In this document: positions 44,859 through 56,472 of the stretch, piece by piece
Position numbering within the stretch: the stretch's first letter is position 1
Layout: each line of letters opens with the position of its first letter
Assembly (NCBI RefSeq): GCF_000313135.1
Contig: NW_004457431.1
Coordinates: forward strand, 62,001 to 126,000
Length of the DNA stretch: 64,000 nt
Direction: 5' to 3'
Origin: Acanthamoeba castellanii str. Neff
Lineage: Eukaryota; Discosea; Longamoebia; Acanthamoebidae
The notes under the pieces: model-generated
The model's database searches: none
Seen by the model: only the letters and a program-made list of their open reading frames with translations
Told to the model about the DNA's origin: nothing
Translations under genes and position numbers: made by a program

Positions 44859-47800
44859 ATGGAAGCTGTGCCCGTGGTATCGGCGCCCCACAACGTAGCA
44901 ACGTTTGTGCTTCAGGATGACCTTGGGCCTCAGCCCCTCGACAAGCTATTCCAAGCAACCAGGTCTCCTCCTCCCATTCATCTTTCATCTTCATTTCATA
45001 TTTCCTTTGTGCTATGAATCCTTGGACCACGAGCTCAAGCACCTCTGCTCAAGTGCGAAACGAGGAGCAGGAGAACACTACAGTGCAATCTTTACAGATC
45101 CAGATTTTCACCGCGGTGCCTGGTGACACCTACAGGATGGCGGTGGAGAGCTTCTATGAAGCTGCAGAGAGCGCTGGTGGCGGCGAGGAAGGCGGAAGTG
45201 GTGACGGCGGCGATCCAAACAAGAGGGTGAGGGGCAGTTTGACTCTTCGCGCGCAGCTCCTGACCTCTCGTGCCGCTGCGGCCAAACCTGGTACGCCTCG
45301 CTCTACACCACCACTCGTCCGCGTTCTTGGGTGGCCGCCGACCGCAGACTCACCCGCGAGCCTACTCACTGCGCAGCCAACGCGGCCTTGGACTTGAGCA
45401 GCAAGACCAACCGCGAGCTGGTGGAGCTACTGCGCCACAGGGTGCGTTCTGTTCTTTCCGGCGAGTGCGGCCTGCGGTTGCGGTTAGCACTCACTCGCCC
45501 CCTTACGCGCGTTTGACAGGACGAAGGGATGAAGCTGGCCGCGGCGAGCGTGCTGGAGAAGAAGGTGTGCGGCGTGCTGGCGACTGACGTCGCGCGCGTT
45601 TCGGCCGTGGAGGAGCTGACTAAGAATGGCCTTCGGCCGTTGGTTGAGATCCTGACCGCCACCGCCTCCAGCACACAGCTCCTCTACAAGACCGTCGTTA
45701 TCCTCATAGCCATCTTCAACGGCACGTGCGCTGTGTTGTGTGTGTTGTGTTGTGTGTGTGTTGTGCTTGCTGATATGCTCCTGTCCTGCGCACAAGCTCG
45801 TAGCTGACTGTTTCTTAGATGATGTCAGCGATCGCCTGCGGCAGGTCGGAGGATTGGGTCCTCTCCTGAGCCATGTGTCGTCCGAGGATAGCGCGCTCGT
45901 CAAGCAGCTCCTGGTCCTCATCACCGATCTCGCCCTCAATGGTTCGTTTTCCTCCCGCGCCTTAGTTGTGTAAGAGAGCACCGCAACCAACACCAAATGC
46001 GAATATGTGTGTGTGTGTGGCGCCACGTGTAGAGCAAAACCAAGACGGGTTCCGCCGTACGGGTCTGCTCGACAAGGTGGTGCCCACTCTGGCTCACCCA
46101 GATCCCGAGGTGCGCCTCTCTGCTGCCGAGGCCCTGGTCAACCTCTCCGTCTCCGTCAAGAATCAGGAGGTACCTCAAGCCAGGCCCCTCCTTTCCGCAG
46201 CTGCTGCGCGTATGTTACTGACTTTATGTCCCACAGACGATCGCCAAGGCCAATGCTCTGCCCCTGGTAATCCAGGCGCTGAGGTCCGACGACGATCATT
46301 TCCAACTACAGAGCCTTCTCCTTCTTCACAACCTGTCCCAGTGCGGTATGTGCGACGCAGCGCCTTCTTGATCAGCACCTTTACTTTTTGGTCGGACTGA
46401 ACGTTGCCTGGTGGTGGTGGTGGTGCTGGTGGTGGTGGTGGTGGTGGTGGTGGTGGTGGTGGTGGTGGTGTGCGCAGCGATGGCCAAGGCCAACTTCACC
46501 AGCGAGGACCTGGCGCTACTGCTCACCTTCGCCGATGCGCAGAAGCTGGGCCAGGAGCCCAAGGAACGCAATCTCATCGTGCAGCGCTACACTCTCGCCA
46601 CGTTGGCCGGATTGGCCAGCTTCGGTATCTCCGCACATGTGCCCACACATAGACGTGGTGGTGACCTAAAGGCTGACCGTGCATGATGCCCCTCTTCGTA
46701 TTCAGAGAAACACCAGCACAAGATTGGAGAGCTGGGTGCAGTCAAGATGCTGCTGCCGTTCCTTGAGCTCGTGGAAGGCCCCGTGCCCGTGGACGGCGAT
46801 GTGCTGTCCAGCGTGCTCGAAACCTTCGACCACCTACTGAACTTGAGTACTCGCCCTGCGTGCCTATGTGGTAGTGAGGCCGTGTTGTTGTGTTGCAATC
46901 GGAACGGCGAAGAGGTCTAACACATGCACCATTGCAGAGGACAATCAGTACATGTTTTTCCAAGCCAACGGGCACGAGCGCGTGTTGGCCATCTTGCGCA
47001 AGCCACAGGCCTTCAGCGAGTCTGTCGTCATCGAAGCCGCCTCCATCGTTGCCCATCTGTCCTCCTCCTGTACGCTTCCCCCGACCTGCCCTTCACTGGT
47101 CCCCGTCAGCCCATCCACTCCCGCACAACAGCACGACCGGTCTGGAACTCCTCACTAATGGTGGCCTTTTCTATGGGTTCTGCTTGCAGCGAACAGCCAC
47201 GTGTTTGGCTCCATCGGCGTCAGGCAACTCAACAACCTGCTCGACATGTACCCCCAGGTACTGTGCCTTTTTTGCTCGGTTGCCCCTACCTGCCCCTACG
47301 AGGTTTCTTAACACTTGTGGTCGCGTGCAGAACACAACCATGCATCTCCTGGTCGCCAAGACCTATGCGTCGCTTTCCCAGGACGGTTCGTGATGAACAT
47401 CCCCCTCTCCCTTACCACCATCAACCTACTTCTTTCTTTTATTGTTATTTATGTATTTCTATTTTCTGTGAATCGCAGGACACAGCGCCCGCTTGCTGGT
47501 TGCGAATCAGGCCGAGCTGGTGTTGGCCAAGTTCATCCTCGAATCCCGCACGAAGCAGGTGCTCGAGCACGCCTGCCTGGCCCTCTCCAAGCTCGCCGGA
47601 TTTGGTATTCATTTTTCCTCCCCTGCTCACTTGCCTCTCGACTCTTGGGCCTGGCCCAGGTCGGATGACTGATCGTCGATCGTCGCACATCTATGTGTGC
47701 AGATTCCGTGCGCGCCTATATTATCCAGTCCGAGCTGGTGCGGAAGCTGATCTCTCTGCTGGGCTACAGCGATCAATCTCTCGTCGCTCCCGTCACCACC

Positions 47801-50800
47801 ACCCTTGGTCTCGTGGCCGTCAAGGGTACTGCCACTGCCCCGTGTGCCTGTGTGACTGCGTGCGCGAGGCACTTTTTTGCTGACTCTGTTTTGTTTTCTT
47901 TTCTTTTCTTTTTCTGTGGTGTGTAGAGGAGGGCATGGCGGCGATCATGGACTACGGCGGTCTCCTGCCTCTCATCACGCTGCTCCAGTCGCAGGACACC
48001 CGCATACAGGAGATGGCTCTGACCGCCATCGGCAGGGTGGTCCTGGCCGGTACGTGCCTCATCTTCGTCGCGCTCGCGCCTTCTCCACAGACGCACGTGC
48101 ATGCGCGCCATGCCTCATTAGGAGTGCCTGCATGTCTGTCCTACAGACCAGTCGAGCACCAACAGGCAGGATCTTGTGTACCGGGGCGGGTTGAAGGAGA
48201 TGATCGGGCTCATGACCTCGTCGAGCCCGGCCGTGCAGCTGCTCGTGCTGGGCATCCTCAAGGCCCTCGCCAAATACGGTAGCCCCCTCCCCCCCAATCC
48301 ACGACCTAAAGCAAACGGTTTTGCTGACGTGGCACGCGACCTGGTGCAGAGGACATGCGCGAACCGTTCCAACAGGGAGGGCTCATGGAAAAGATCCGCC
48401 TCCTCGCCGACCACCGTACGCTTGCCTTGATCATTTGTGGAATGCACGAGGAAAGGGAAAGCCGCTGATGATATTGTCGCGGGCGGTGGCGGAGAGCAGC
48501 CAACGTGCAGAAAGAGAACTCGAATGTTAGGCAGACGCTGCGTATGCTGCTGCTCGCGGTGAAGACCCTCCTGGACGCCCCGCCCACGCCCGTTTCCGTG
48601 CCCTCCTCGCCCATGCTCAGTGCCCTCAACTACACACCTGGTACCGCTCACCTTCGTCCCGTCTTTTCTGCGCCGTGGCGTACCGGTGACTCACCACAGC
48701 ACTGTGAATGCGGTCGGTCGCAGAGGAGATGCAGAAGCTGGACACGGTGTTGGCGTCGCTGACGCGGGACCAGCTCATCTCCCTCGTCAAGGAGGCCGTA
48801 ACGCAGGGCGCCAATGTCTCGAACTCCATCAAGCAGTTCGTTCACATCAACATCGCAGCTGGTACGCCTCTCCGCCTCCTGAAGAGGATAGGGGAGTTGG
48901 CTGTTCCGGATCTCAACGCCACACACCGCACACCACATGGCGACGCCGCAGGCAAAGAAAGCGAGAGAGCTCGCGGAATTCCTTCGGCTGCCCCGGCCTA
49001 TGAATCTCCTTCGTTGTCGTCGCCTGCTGGGCCTCCGCCGCCTACGCCTTCTCTGGCCTCGTCGTCGTCGTCCGGCGGGCCTCCGCCGCCCCCGCCGCCG
49101 GGACCGCCTCCCCCCGGCGCACCCGCATCCCCCTCGACCTCGCGCGGGGCGCCGCCCCCACCGCCTCCGCAGGGCATGTCGGCGGATGGACCCTCATTGT
49201 CGGCGCTGCAGCTCGGCAAGGTATCCCCCCTCCTCTCTTACTCCTCGCTTTCTCCTTTGTTCTTCGCTCTTTGATGAGCTCACGCCGTCGTCGTGGCGCC
49301 GCCCACACAGTCCCGGTTGAGGGCTGCCGGCGACCGGGCGGAGCGGGACCCCATCCAGCAGGCGGGCAAGGAACCGCCCAAGATGTCCGTGGTCGACGAA
49401 CTCAATCGCCGCAACAAGGTATGCCAGCCAGGTGGCCACAGAAGTTCACATTTTTTAAAAGCGAAGATTGGGTGTTGTGACCAACACTCGGTATCCCCCC
49501 CCCGTGTCCAGGACCCGGCGTACAGAACGCTCAAGCATGTCGATCTCGACTCCGAGCTGGAGCAGCGCCGCCAGGAGAAGCACCAGCGCTCGTCGCGTAG
49601 GTTGCTGAAGGACATCGAGGCCGGCAAGAAGCGCCAGTTCCTTCTCCTCAGCGAAGTGCGTATATCTGTTATTATTGTTCTCATCATCACCATCAACGTT
49701 GATAGTAACGGAGACTCAACGACAACGACACACGGTGCACGGAATGCAGGGAACTGAAGAGGGCAAGAAGTACTGGAAAAAGGACCCCGAGTGGTACGTG
49801 GAGGAGATCCAGAAGGCTCTCTGTCTCGACACCCAAATGGTACGTCCGCGATCATCAATCCGCCGTCATTCTCGTGTACAGCGTTGATGGTGACACTTCT
49901 TGTTACGCGTACGAACCCGACTAGGTGCGAGTGATCTTCTCCATTTTGGAGACCGACTCGGCGTCGACGCCCTTCGAAGTCACCCACAACGCGCTGAACC
50001 GCAAGTCCGCCGTGCCCGCCGAAGACCTGGCCCAGGTGCGCGCGTGCCCCTCTATCGATGCCTGGAGGCGGGGCGTTGTGTCGCACGCATTCCTAACATA
50101 TTTTGATGTCACATCACAGGCTCTGCTCAAGGTCGGATTCACCCTCAAGAGCCGGCAGGTGGTGTTCAAGGCCAACAAGGAGGGCGAGGTCGACAGCGAG
50201 CCGGTCAAGGAGTACACCCACATCATCCTGCCGGGCGACATGCCGGTCAAGTACATCCTCAAGACCATCCTGGCCACCGTCCAGCCGTCGGTCGCCGCCT
50301 CGGGCCGGGCGATGAGCAACGTCGACGCCGACGGCTCTGAGTCCCCCCTGCCGCCCATGCCCTCGTCGCCGCTGCCCAGCGTCGCGATCGCCCCCGTAAC
50401 CGCTACCAGCAGCCTGGCCTCGTCGCGGTCGGCCGTCGCCAGCCACGACCACCGCTCATCGCCCACCATGCTCGCCGTCGGCAGCCTCTCCTCGTCGCGC
50501 TCCTGCGCCACGCCCATCTCCCCGCGCACCCAGGGCGGCCCGTCCTCGGCCTCGCCATCGCCGCTCTCGACGTCCAGCTCCTTCTCCAGCACTATTCCAT
50601 CGTCGCCCCGCGGGGGCCAGAGCTCGTCGTCCACCATGCTCGCCGTCGGCAACCTCTCCTCGTCGCGCTCCTGCGTCACGCCCATCTCCCCGCGCACCCA
50701 GGGTGGCCCGGCCTCGCCATCGTCGCTCTCAACGTCCGGCTCCTTCTCCAACACCGTTCCGTCGTCGCCCCGCGGGGGCCAGAGCTCGTCGCCCACCACG

Positions 50801-51280
50801 CTCGCCGTCGGCAGCCTCTCCTCATCGCGCTCCTGCGCCACGCCCATCTCCCCGCGCACCCAGGGCGGCCCGCCCTCGGCCTCGCCATCGTCGCTCTCGA
50901 CGTCCGGCTCCTGGTCCAGCACCGTTCCGTCGTCGCCCCGCGGGGGCCAGAGCTCGTTCGCGGGCCTGTCGACCCGCAGCCAGCCTCTGCCGGTGACCCG
51001 CTCGGCCGAGCCCTTTGTGGCCGAGCACTACACGCCCGGCGCTCTCTCGTCCGAGTTCTCGGCGCTGCTCCAGGGACTGGACGACGTGGTGGCCAACAGC
51101 CCGTCGCCGCAGCCGCCCACTCGCAACCCGCTCACGAACAGCGTGCGGGAGACGTGCGGCCTGTGCAAGCAGGCCTTCCCCTCCGCTCAGACCAAGCGCA
51201 TCGCCAACAAGAGCTTCTGCGCGCCATGCCACGACCGCGTGACGGCCCTCGCCAAGCAGCGCGCCGTCCAGCTGAGCTGA
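44859..51280 (+). CDS. Armadillo-repeat protein with polyproline tract and C-terminal Cys4 finger
   Basis: About 25 exons read in one direction from the ATG at 44859 (MEAVPVVSAPHNVATFVLQD) to TGA at 51278-51280. The first 110 residues contain a ubiquitin-like or RBD-like start (FVLQDDLGPQPLDKLF). From about 45530 to 48450, armadillo/HEAT-type helices repeat once per exon: GLGPLLSHVSSEDSALVKQL, LLDKVVPTLAHPDPEVRLSA, LVRKLISLLGYSDQSLVAPV, GGLLPLITLLQSQDTRIQEM and GLKEMIGLMTSSSPAVQLLV. Next come a polyproline tract (GGPPPPPPPGPPPPGAPASP near 49075), a charged helix (LEQRRQEKHQRSSRR), a conserved beta-rich stretch (VRVIFSILETDSASTPFEVT) and a Ser/Pro-rich linker with three copies of a 54-56-residue repeat. 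The C-terminal finger is CGLCKQAF ... CAPCHDRV (C-x2-C-x16-C-x2-C). The build suggests an actin- or adhesion-linked scaffold, but no function is assigned. Confidence 0.7.
46409..46470. repeat. (GGT)n trinucleotide repeat in intron
   Basis: About 20 GTG/GGT triplets lie directly before the exon starting AMAKANFTSEDLAL. The tract opens several frames as poly-Val, poly-Gly or poly-Trp but is intronic. Confidence 0.9.
50457..50955 (+). repeat. In-frame tandem repeat, 3 copies of 54-56 codons
   Basis: Copies begin near 50457, 50625 and 50787 (offsets 168 and 162 bases, both multiples of three). Each unit has TMLAVGSLSSSRSCATPISP, RTQGGP, LSTSxSFSSTIPSSPRGGQS or a close variant. Nucleotide identity is high, so this is a recent intragenic duplication inside the Ser/Pro-rich linker of the armadillo-repeat gene. 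Confidence 0.93.
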
Positions 51281-51476
51281 GCCCTCCCCCCGGCCTACAC
51301 CTCGGCCCTGATTCAGCGTCAAGTCTTCCTGTGGTTCTACCTGGCGAAACCGACGCGGGCGACCAACGGTGAAGCAGTGCGGGTCACAGCGTGAAGAACC
51401 ATGCAACCTCATCCGCCACCTTAAGAACAAGGAAAAAGAAAGATTGCTAACAAATTCAAAAATTAATTTACACAAG

Positions 51477-54400
51477 ATGAAGAGGGTGATGGGCGTAGGT
51501 CGCCATGCATCCGGCGGATCTGGTGGATTGCCGCTTTCCTCATTGCTCTTGCGCAACACCGGCCGCAAATCATCTGCAACTTGCATTCGATTGACCTACA
51601 GCCGCCCCGATGGACCCCTTGCACGAAGGCTCACTACGCTGCCTCCTTCATTCGCCACAGCCTTCCGGCCTTCCACGGCTCTCATGGCCAAATTTCCAGG
51701 AATTAATCTTCATCTCAATCGCCAATCGACCCTCCACACTGCTCACGGTACACGATTTTATTGATTTATTATTTATCTATTTATTTATTGATTTTTGTAC
51801 CATTTATTTAAATGTCTTTTATTTTCTCCTCGCAAGGATCCCCCAACGAGGTGGCGCAAGCGCTGAGCAAAAAGGCGACGGACATGGAGACCAAGGCCGC
51901 CAACGCCGCTGCTGAGGGCAATCTGGTACGCACACGACACGACACGACACGACACGACACGACACGACACGACACGACACGACACGACACGACACGACAC
52001 GACACGACACGACACGACACGACACGACACGACACGACACGAACAACGACACGAACAACGACACGAACAACGACACGAACAACGACACGAACAACGACAC
52101 GAACAACGACACGAACAACGNNNNNNNNNNNNNNNNNNNNNNNNNNNNNNNNNNNNNNNNNNNNNNNNNNNNNNNNNNNNNNNNNNNNNNNNNNNNNNNN
52201 NNNNNNNNNCGCTGCCATGGTACCGGCTGGGAGCGGATCGTCAGCTCTCTGGGACGAAAATGAAGACGAAGACGAAGACGAAGACGAAGACGAGGCTGCT
52301 GGGAGGGGGGAGGGGGGTACCTTCCGCTGCGGCGCTCCACGCGGTACTCGAGTCCGCAGCTGCCCTTGAGGATGTAGGGGTCGTCGGGGTAGTCGTACCC
52401 CTCGCACACCACTTCAATGCGGCCCATCTTGTAGTCCCTGCGCACATGCCCACGTTCAGGCATTGAGCACACGACACGACACGACCAACGACACGACACG
52501 ACACGACACGACACGACACGACACGACACGACACGACACGACACGACACGACACGACACGACACGACACGACACGACCAACGACACGACACGACACACTG
52601 TGCATACATGACGACGTCGCACTGTGCCTGATGCTTGTTGTTGCTGTTTCCTTCTTTCTTCGCCTGCCAGACGGCGGCCGGTGATTACCTCATGCGTTCG
52701 CTCGAGTACATTCAACGGATGATCAAGGACGAGGCCTTTGAGAGCCAGAAGGAAGCGCTCTTCAATCGACTGGCCGAGGGCATGAAGAGGTCTCCACCTT
52801 CTCTTCTCTTACGTTGCGTTGCGTTGCGTTTCATGTGCGTGTGTCGTGTGTCGTGTGTCGTGTGTCGTGTGTCGTGTGTATGTCGTGTGTGTCGTGTGTT
52901 GCGTGCGTTGACCGACGATGATTTCAGGCTGGGGAGCATTTATCTGCGGCAGAGCCGACATCAGGAGGCCGTGCTGGTACTCGACAAGGCCCTCAAGCTG
53001 CGCGAGCGCGACTTCGACCGCTACAAGGAGATCGAAGCCGCCGCCAAGGCTGCGCAGAGGTACCGCTCCACCCGTTTTTAGTTTTGTTTTATTTATTTAT
53101 TTATACAAACACGACACGACACGACACGACACGACACGACACGACACGACACGACACGACACGACACGACACGACACGACACGACACGACACGACACGAC
53201 ACGACACGACACGACACGACACGACACGACACGACACGACACACGCGCAGTGCTTTGCCAGAGGCTGGCAATTGGGAGGAGACGCACGTGCAGAGACAGA
53301 GGAAGCGCGCGCAGGCCGAAAACCTCATCGACTACTCCTTTACCATGACCCTCCTCGCCAGGGCCAAGCTGCAGCACCTCCAGGCCATCAAGCGCAAATA
53401 TAAACACGAGGTACCCGTGTTCGTGTGTGTCGTGTGTCGTGTGTTGGTGTCGTGTCGTGTGCGGTCATGTGTGTGCGGTGTGTGCTCAAGGAGTGTGCGA
53501 TGTCTCCAGAACGCGTCGGAAGAGGAGAAGGCGCTGTTTTTGCAAACGGCCGAGGAGGCGGCTCAGAATCTCGAGACGGCCAACTTCCTGCTGACCACTT
53601 CGATCGTCGCCGACGCCCTCCGCTCCTACGACACCTTCCTGCCCGACGCCAAGGCCTCGCAGCAGCAGCAGCAGGACTACCTGGCGCAGGCGGTGGAGAA
53701 GGAGCGGCCCAACGCCCAGGCCCGGGAGCTCAACTCGCTGGGCTTCTGGAAGGGCAACCTGCTCGAGCAGAAGCTGCTGCAGGCCCAGATCGAGAACGCG
53801 ATCCAGCGCGCCCAGCTCCAGAACGCCGCGGGGAGCCCGACAAGGCGCTCAAGATCCTGGTCGCCTCGCTCCGCGACAGTTCCTCCGTGTTCGAGAACTA
53901 TCTCGAGGTAACGTCACACACCACCGCACACGCCGCACACACCGCACACGCGCGACCGCACGCGCACTGACATGGTGGCAGGGGCTTTCGAGTATGTCGT
54001 CGCCGGTGGTGGCGCGCCTGATCTGCCACATCGTGAGACGAGGCGCGATCTGCTGAAAGGTGCGACACACACACGCGCAGGTGCCTGAGCCGTCGACACG
54101 GAGTGCTGACGTGGCATGTCGTGTCGTGTCGTGTGGCCAGAACGTGTGAAGCCGCGAGAGATCAGGGACGACGAGGGAGAGGAGGAGGTAGGTTGGGTCA
54201 TCACCAATTCCAAGGTCGACGATTTCCTCAACAAGGGCGACATCCTGCTGGGCCAGGCCATGCAGGCCCTGCGCCACCGCCACGACTCCGTACGTTCGCA
54301 CCTTCTTCCCCCTCCGCCCATGCGCTCACGACACGACACGACACGACACGACACACATGACGTCACGCAGTTCGAAGGCGCGTCACCGGAGCTGAAGCAG

Positions 54401-56413
54401 TTCGAGAGCCTGGCGCTGTGGGAGGGCGAGGAGGCCCTGGCCCGGTGCCTGTACAACCAGGGCATCCTGGCGCTGATGCGGGATCGGTACTACCACAACC
54501 TGGTCGACTTCTTCAACATTACCCTGCCCGAGCCGGAGGCCGAAGCCGACGAGCACATCGACGATCTCGTCAACGCCATGGTCAGGTACTTGACGCCACA
54601 GACCTCCATTCTTCACATTTCGCAGCTTCAACCGTGATTTCTGGGGCGAATTGAAGATATTCGAAATATGCTCATATTTTTTGGCTGGGAGCAGAGACGA
54701 CGGGTTGTTGGGCGAAGAAGCGATGTGGGAGGCCTACCAGCTGCGCAAGAAGTTCTACGACAACAGCGCCACGCACGTCGAGGTGCTCAAGTGCCTCCTG
54801 CCCCTGGTTCGGGCCTACAACCGGCAGGGCGAGAAGCACGAGCAGGCCATCAACCTGCTCGAGCCCGTCGTCGCCGAGCTGCAGTCCCAATCGACCGACG
54901 CCGACGCCGATGCCGACGCCGACGCGCGTCGGACCGCCGAAGACAAGAGCGAATGGCTGGCCAAGTGCCTCAACCTGCTGGCCGAGGCCCGGGAGCAGGC
55001 CGCGCAGTTCGAGCAGGCCGAGAAGCACCGCCTGAAGGCCCTCCATATCCTGAAGCGCACGCGCGGCCCGCACGACTACGAGACCGTGCAGGCGCTGCGC
55101 GGCCTGGCCGCAGGCTTTGTCCAGCGCGAGCTCTACCCCGAGGCCGAGAAGTGCGCCCACACAATTCTCCTTTGGCTGCCTTTTCATGTTTGCTAACCAC
55201 CTGCGGTGTGTGCGGTGTGTGCGGTGTGTGCGGTGTGTGCGGTGTGTGCGGTGTGTGCGGTGTGTTTCATAGGTTGTTGAAGGCGGTGCTCAAGTCGTGG
55301 AACCAGAGCGCGGCACAGGGGGCGGACATGACCTACGAACTCATCGACGTCCTCCATGATCTTGCCACCATCCAGTCCGAGCTCAGTAAGCGCCGCACGC
55401 CGCACACGCCGCACACGCCGCACACGCCGCACACGCATGACTCACTCCGCACACTCACAGAGCGACCGGCGGAGGCGGAGGAGAGCTTCAAGCTGGCGGT
55501 GCAACTGGCCCAGAGCGGGCTGGGCGAGTCGAAGAAGGGCCGCGAGCGCACCAAGCTGCCCGAGGCCAACCTCCCCACCCTCATCAACACCATGGGCTGG
55601 TTCTTCTACACCGAGCGCAAGCCCAAGGTTCGCAGTTGTTCTACGCGTGCGTGTGTGCGATCGCTCGCGTGTGTGCGTGTGCGATCGCGTGTGCGGTGGT
55701 GCGTGTGCGCTCAATGAATTGACACACAGGAGGCGAGGCCGTGGCTGGAGAAGGGCTACGAGGCGCTGGAGCGGAAGGAGCGGATCATCAAGCGGATGGA
55801 GCCCAAGATCGCGCAGCTCTTCGCCGAGATGCAGCAGCTGGAGCAGGAGGACGCCGAAGCGCTCCAGGCGGCGGCCGCTGCCCAGCAGGCGGCGGGCTTG
55901 CAAGCCGACGTTGGTAGCACACAACTTCAGGAACAACAGAAGACGATTCTCGAGAGCCTCGACTCCGACAGGTACTCGTCGCGTGTGTCGTGTGTCGTGT
56001 GTCGTGTCGTGCAGCGCATGTGTCGTGTTGTGCTGATGGTGCTGGCCTCTGCGCAGGGAGATGAACGCACGACAGTTGATCAACAATCTCGAGGCGCTGG
56101 TGGAGCTGTACACGATGGAGAACAGCCCGGACAAGGCCGCCACATTCGCGCAGCGTCAGGTGGAGGTGCTCGAGGAGCTCATCGCCCGCAACCAAGCCGA
56201 AGAAGGTACGGACACCCACACCGCACGACACGACCGCACACGCACGCACCACACTCACTCTCCGTGCCCCGTGGCTTGTGGCTCTACACAGCGGAGCTGG
56301 CGGAGCCCCTGGACGACTTGGCGCACGCCCTGCATGCGGTGGGGGGCAAGGGGGAGGAGGCGTCCAAGGCGCTGGAGCGGTCGATCGCCATCCAGCAAAA
56401 GCACAAATTGTGA
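51477..56413 (+). CDS. TPR-like helical repeat protein with presequence-like N-terminus
   Basis: The start is at 51477 (MKRVMGVGRHASGGSGGLPL). The first 60 residues are rich in Arg, Ser, Leu and poor in acids (RRLTTLPPSFATAFRPS), which fits mitochondrial targeting. About fifteen exons follow, coding tetratricopeptide-like helix pairs: LGSIYLRQSRHQEAVLVLDK, LARCLYNQGILALMRDRYYH, LKCLLPLVRAYNRQGEKHEQ directly followed by AINLLEP, and WLAKCLNLLAEAREQAAQFE directly followed by QAEKHRLKAL. Late exons carry ARPWLEKGYEALERKERIIK and LINNLEALVELYTMENSPDK. The stop is TGA at 56411-56413 after SIAIQQKHKL. The intron between AAEGNL (ending 51924) and TAAGDYLMRSLEY (starting 52671) contains the assembly gap and a foreign exon. 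I infer a scaffold role; partner unknown. Confidence 0.78.
51932..52120. repeat. (ACACG)n then (GAACAACGACAC)n array abutting the gap
   Basis: About 22 copies of the pentamer pass into about six copies of a 12-bp unit, which run straight into the N gap. The array lies in the second intron of the TPR-like gene. Confidence 0.93.
52121..52209. other. Assembly gap (89 N)
   Basis: Unsequenced stretch. It is flanked on the left by a simple repeat and on the right by unrelated sequence, so its true size and join are doubtful. Confidence 0.99.
52321..52437 (-). CDS. Orphan internal exon of a SARAF (TMEM66)-like gene
   Basis: A 117-base minus-strand exon is bounded by a perfect acceptor (GCGCAG, 52443-52438) and donor (GTACC, from 52320). 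It encodes DYKMGRIEVVCEGYDYPDDP followed by YILKGSCGLEYRVERRSG. The block CEGYDYPDDPYxLKGSCGLEY is the hallmark of SARAF, the ER membrane protein that slows store-operated calcium entry. No signal peptide, membrane segment or other SARAF exon lies nearby on either strand. The exon sits inside an intron of the opposite-strand TPR-like gene, between the N gap and a long ACACG array. It is probably a misplaced contig piece rather than a nested gene. Confidence 0.8.
52471..52592. repeat. (ACACG)n pentanucleotide array
   Basis: About 20 pentamer units with two CGACCAACG interruptions lie right of the SARAF-like exon, in the TPR-like gene intron. Confidence 0.93.
53108..53243. repeat. (ACACG)n pentanucleotide array
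   Basis: About 27 perfect pentamers lie in the next-but-one intron of the TPR-like gene. The sequence is nearly the same as the arrays at 51932 and 52471. Confidence 0.95.
55202..55266. repeat. 9-bp tandem repeat (GTGTGTGCG)n
   Basis: About seven units lie in an intron of the TPR-like gene, just before the exon starting LLKAVLKSWNQSA. Confidence 0.9.
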
Positions 56414-56472
56414 CTTTGAAGAACTGTGAAAGAAGTTTTGTTTGTCACGCGTTGTGAGCGGGGCGTAGAGGC

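Noticed and set aside
51808..52715. Open frames of poly(CRVVS) and poly(TTRHD) around the gap
   Set aside because: These are translations of ACACG pentamer arrays, with N read as X; there is no coding signal apart from the SARAF-like exon and the TPR-like exons.
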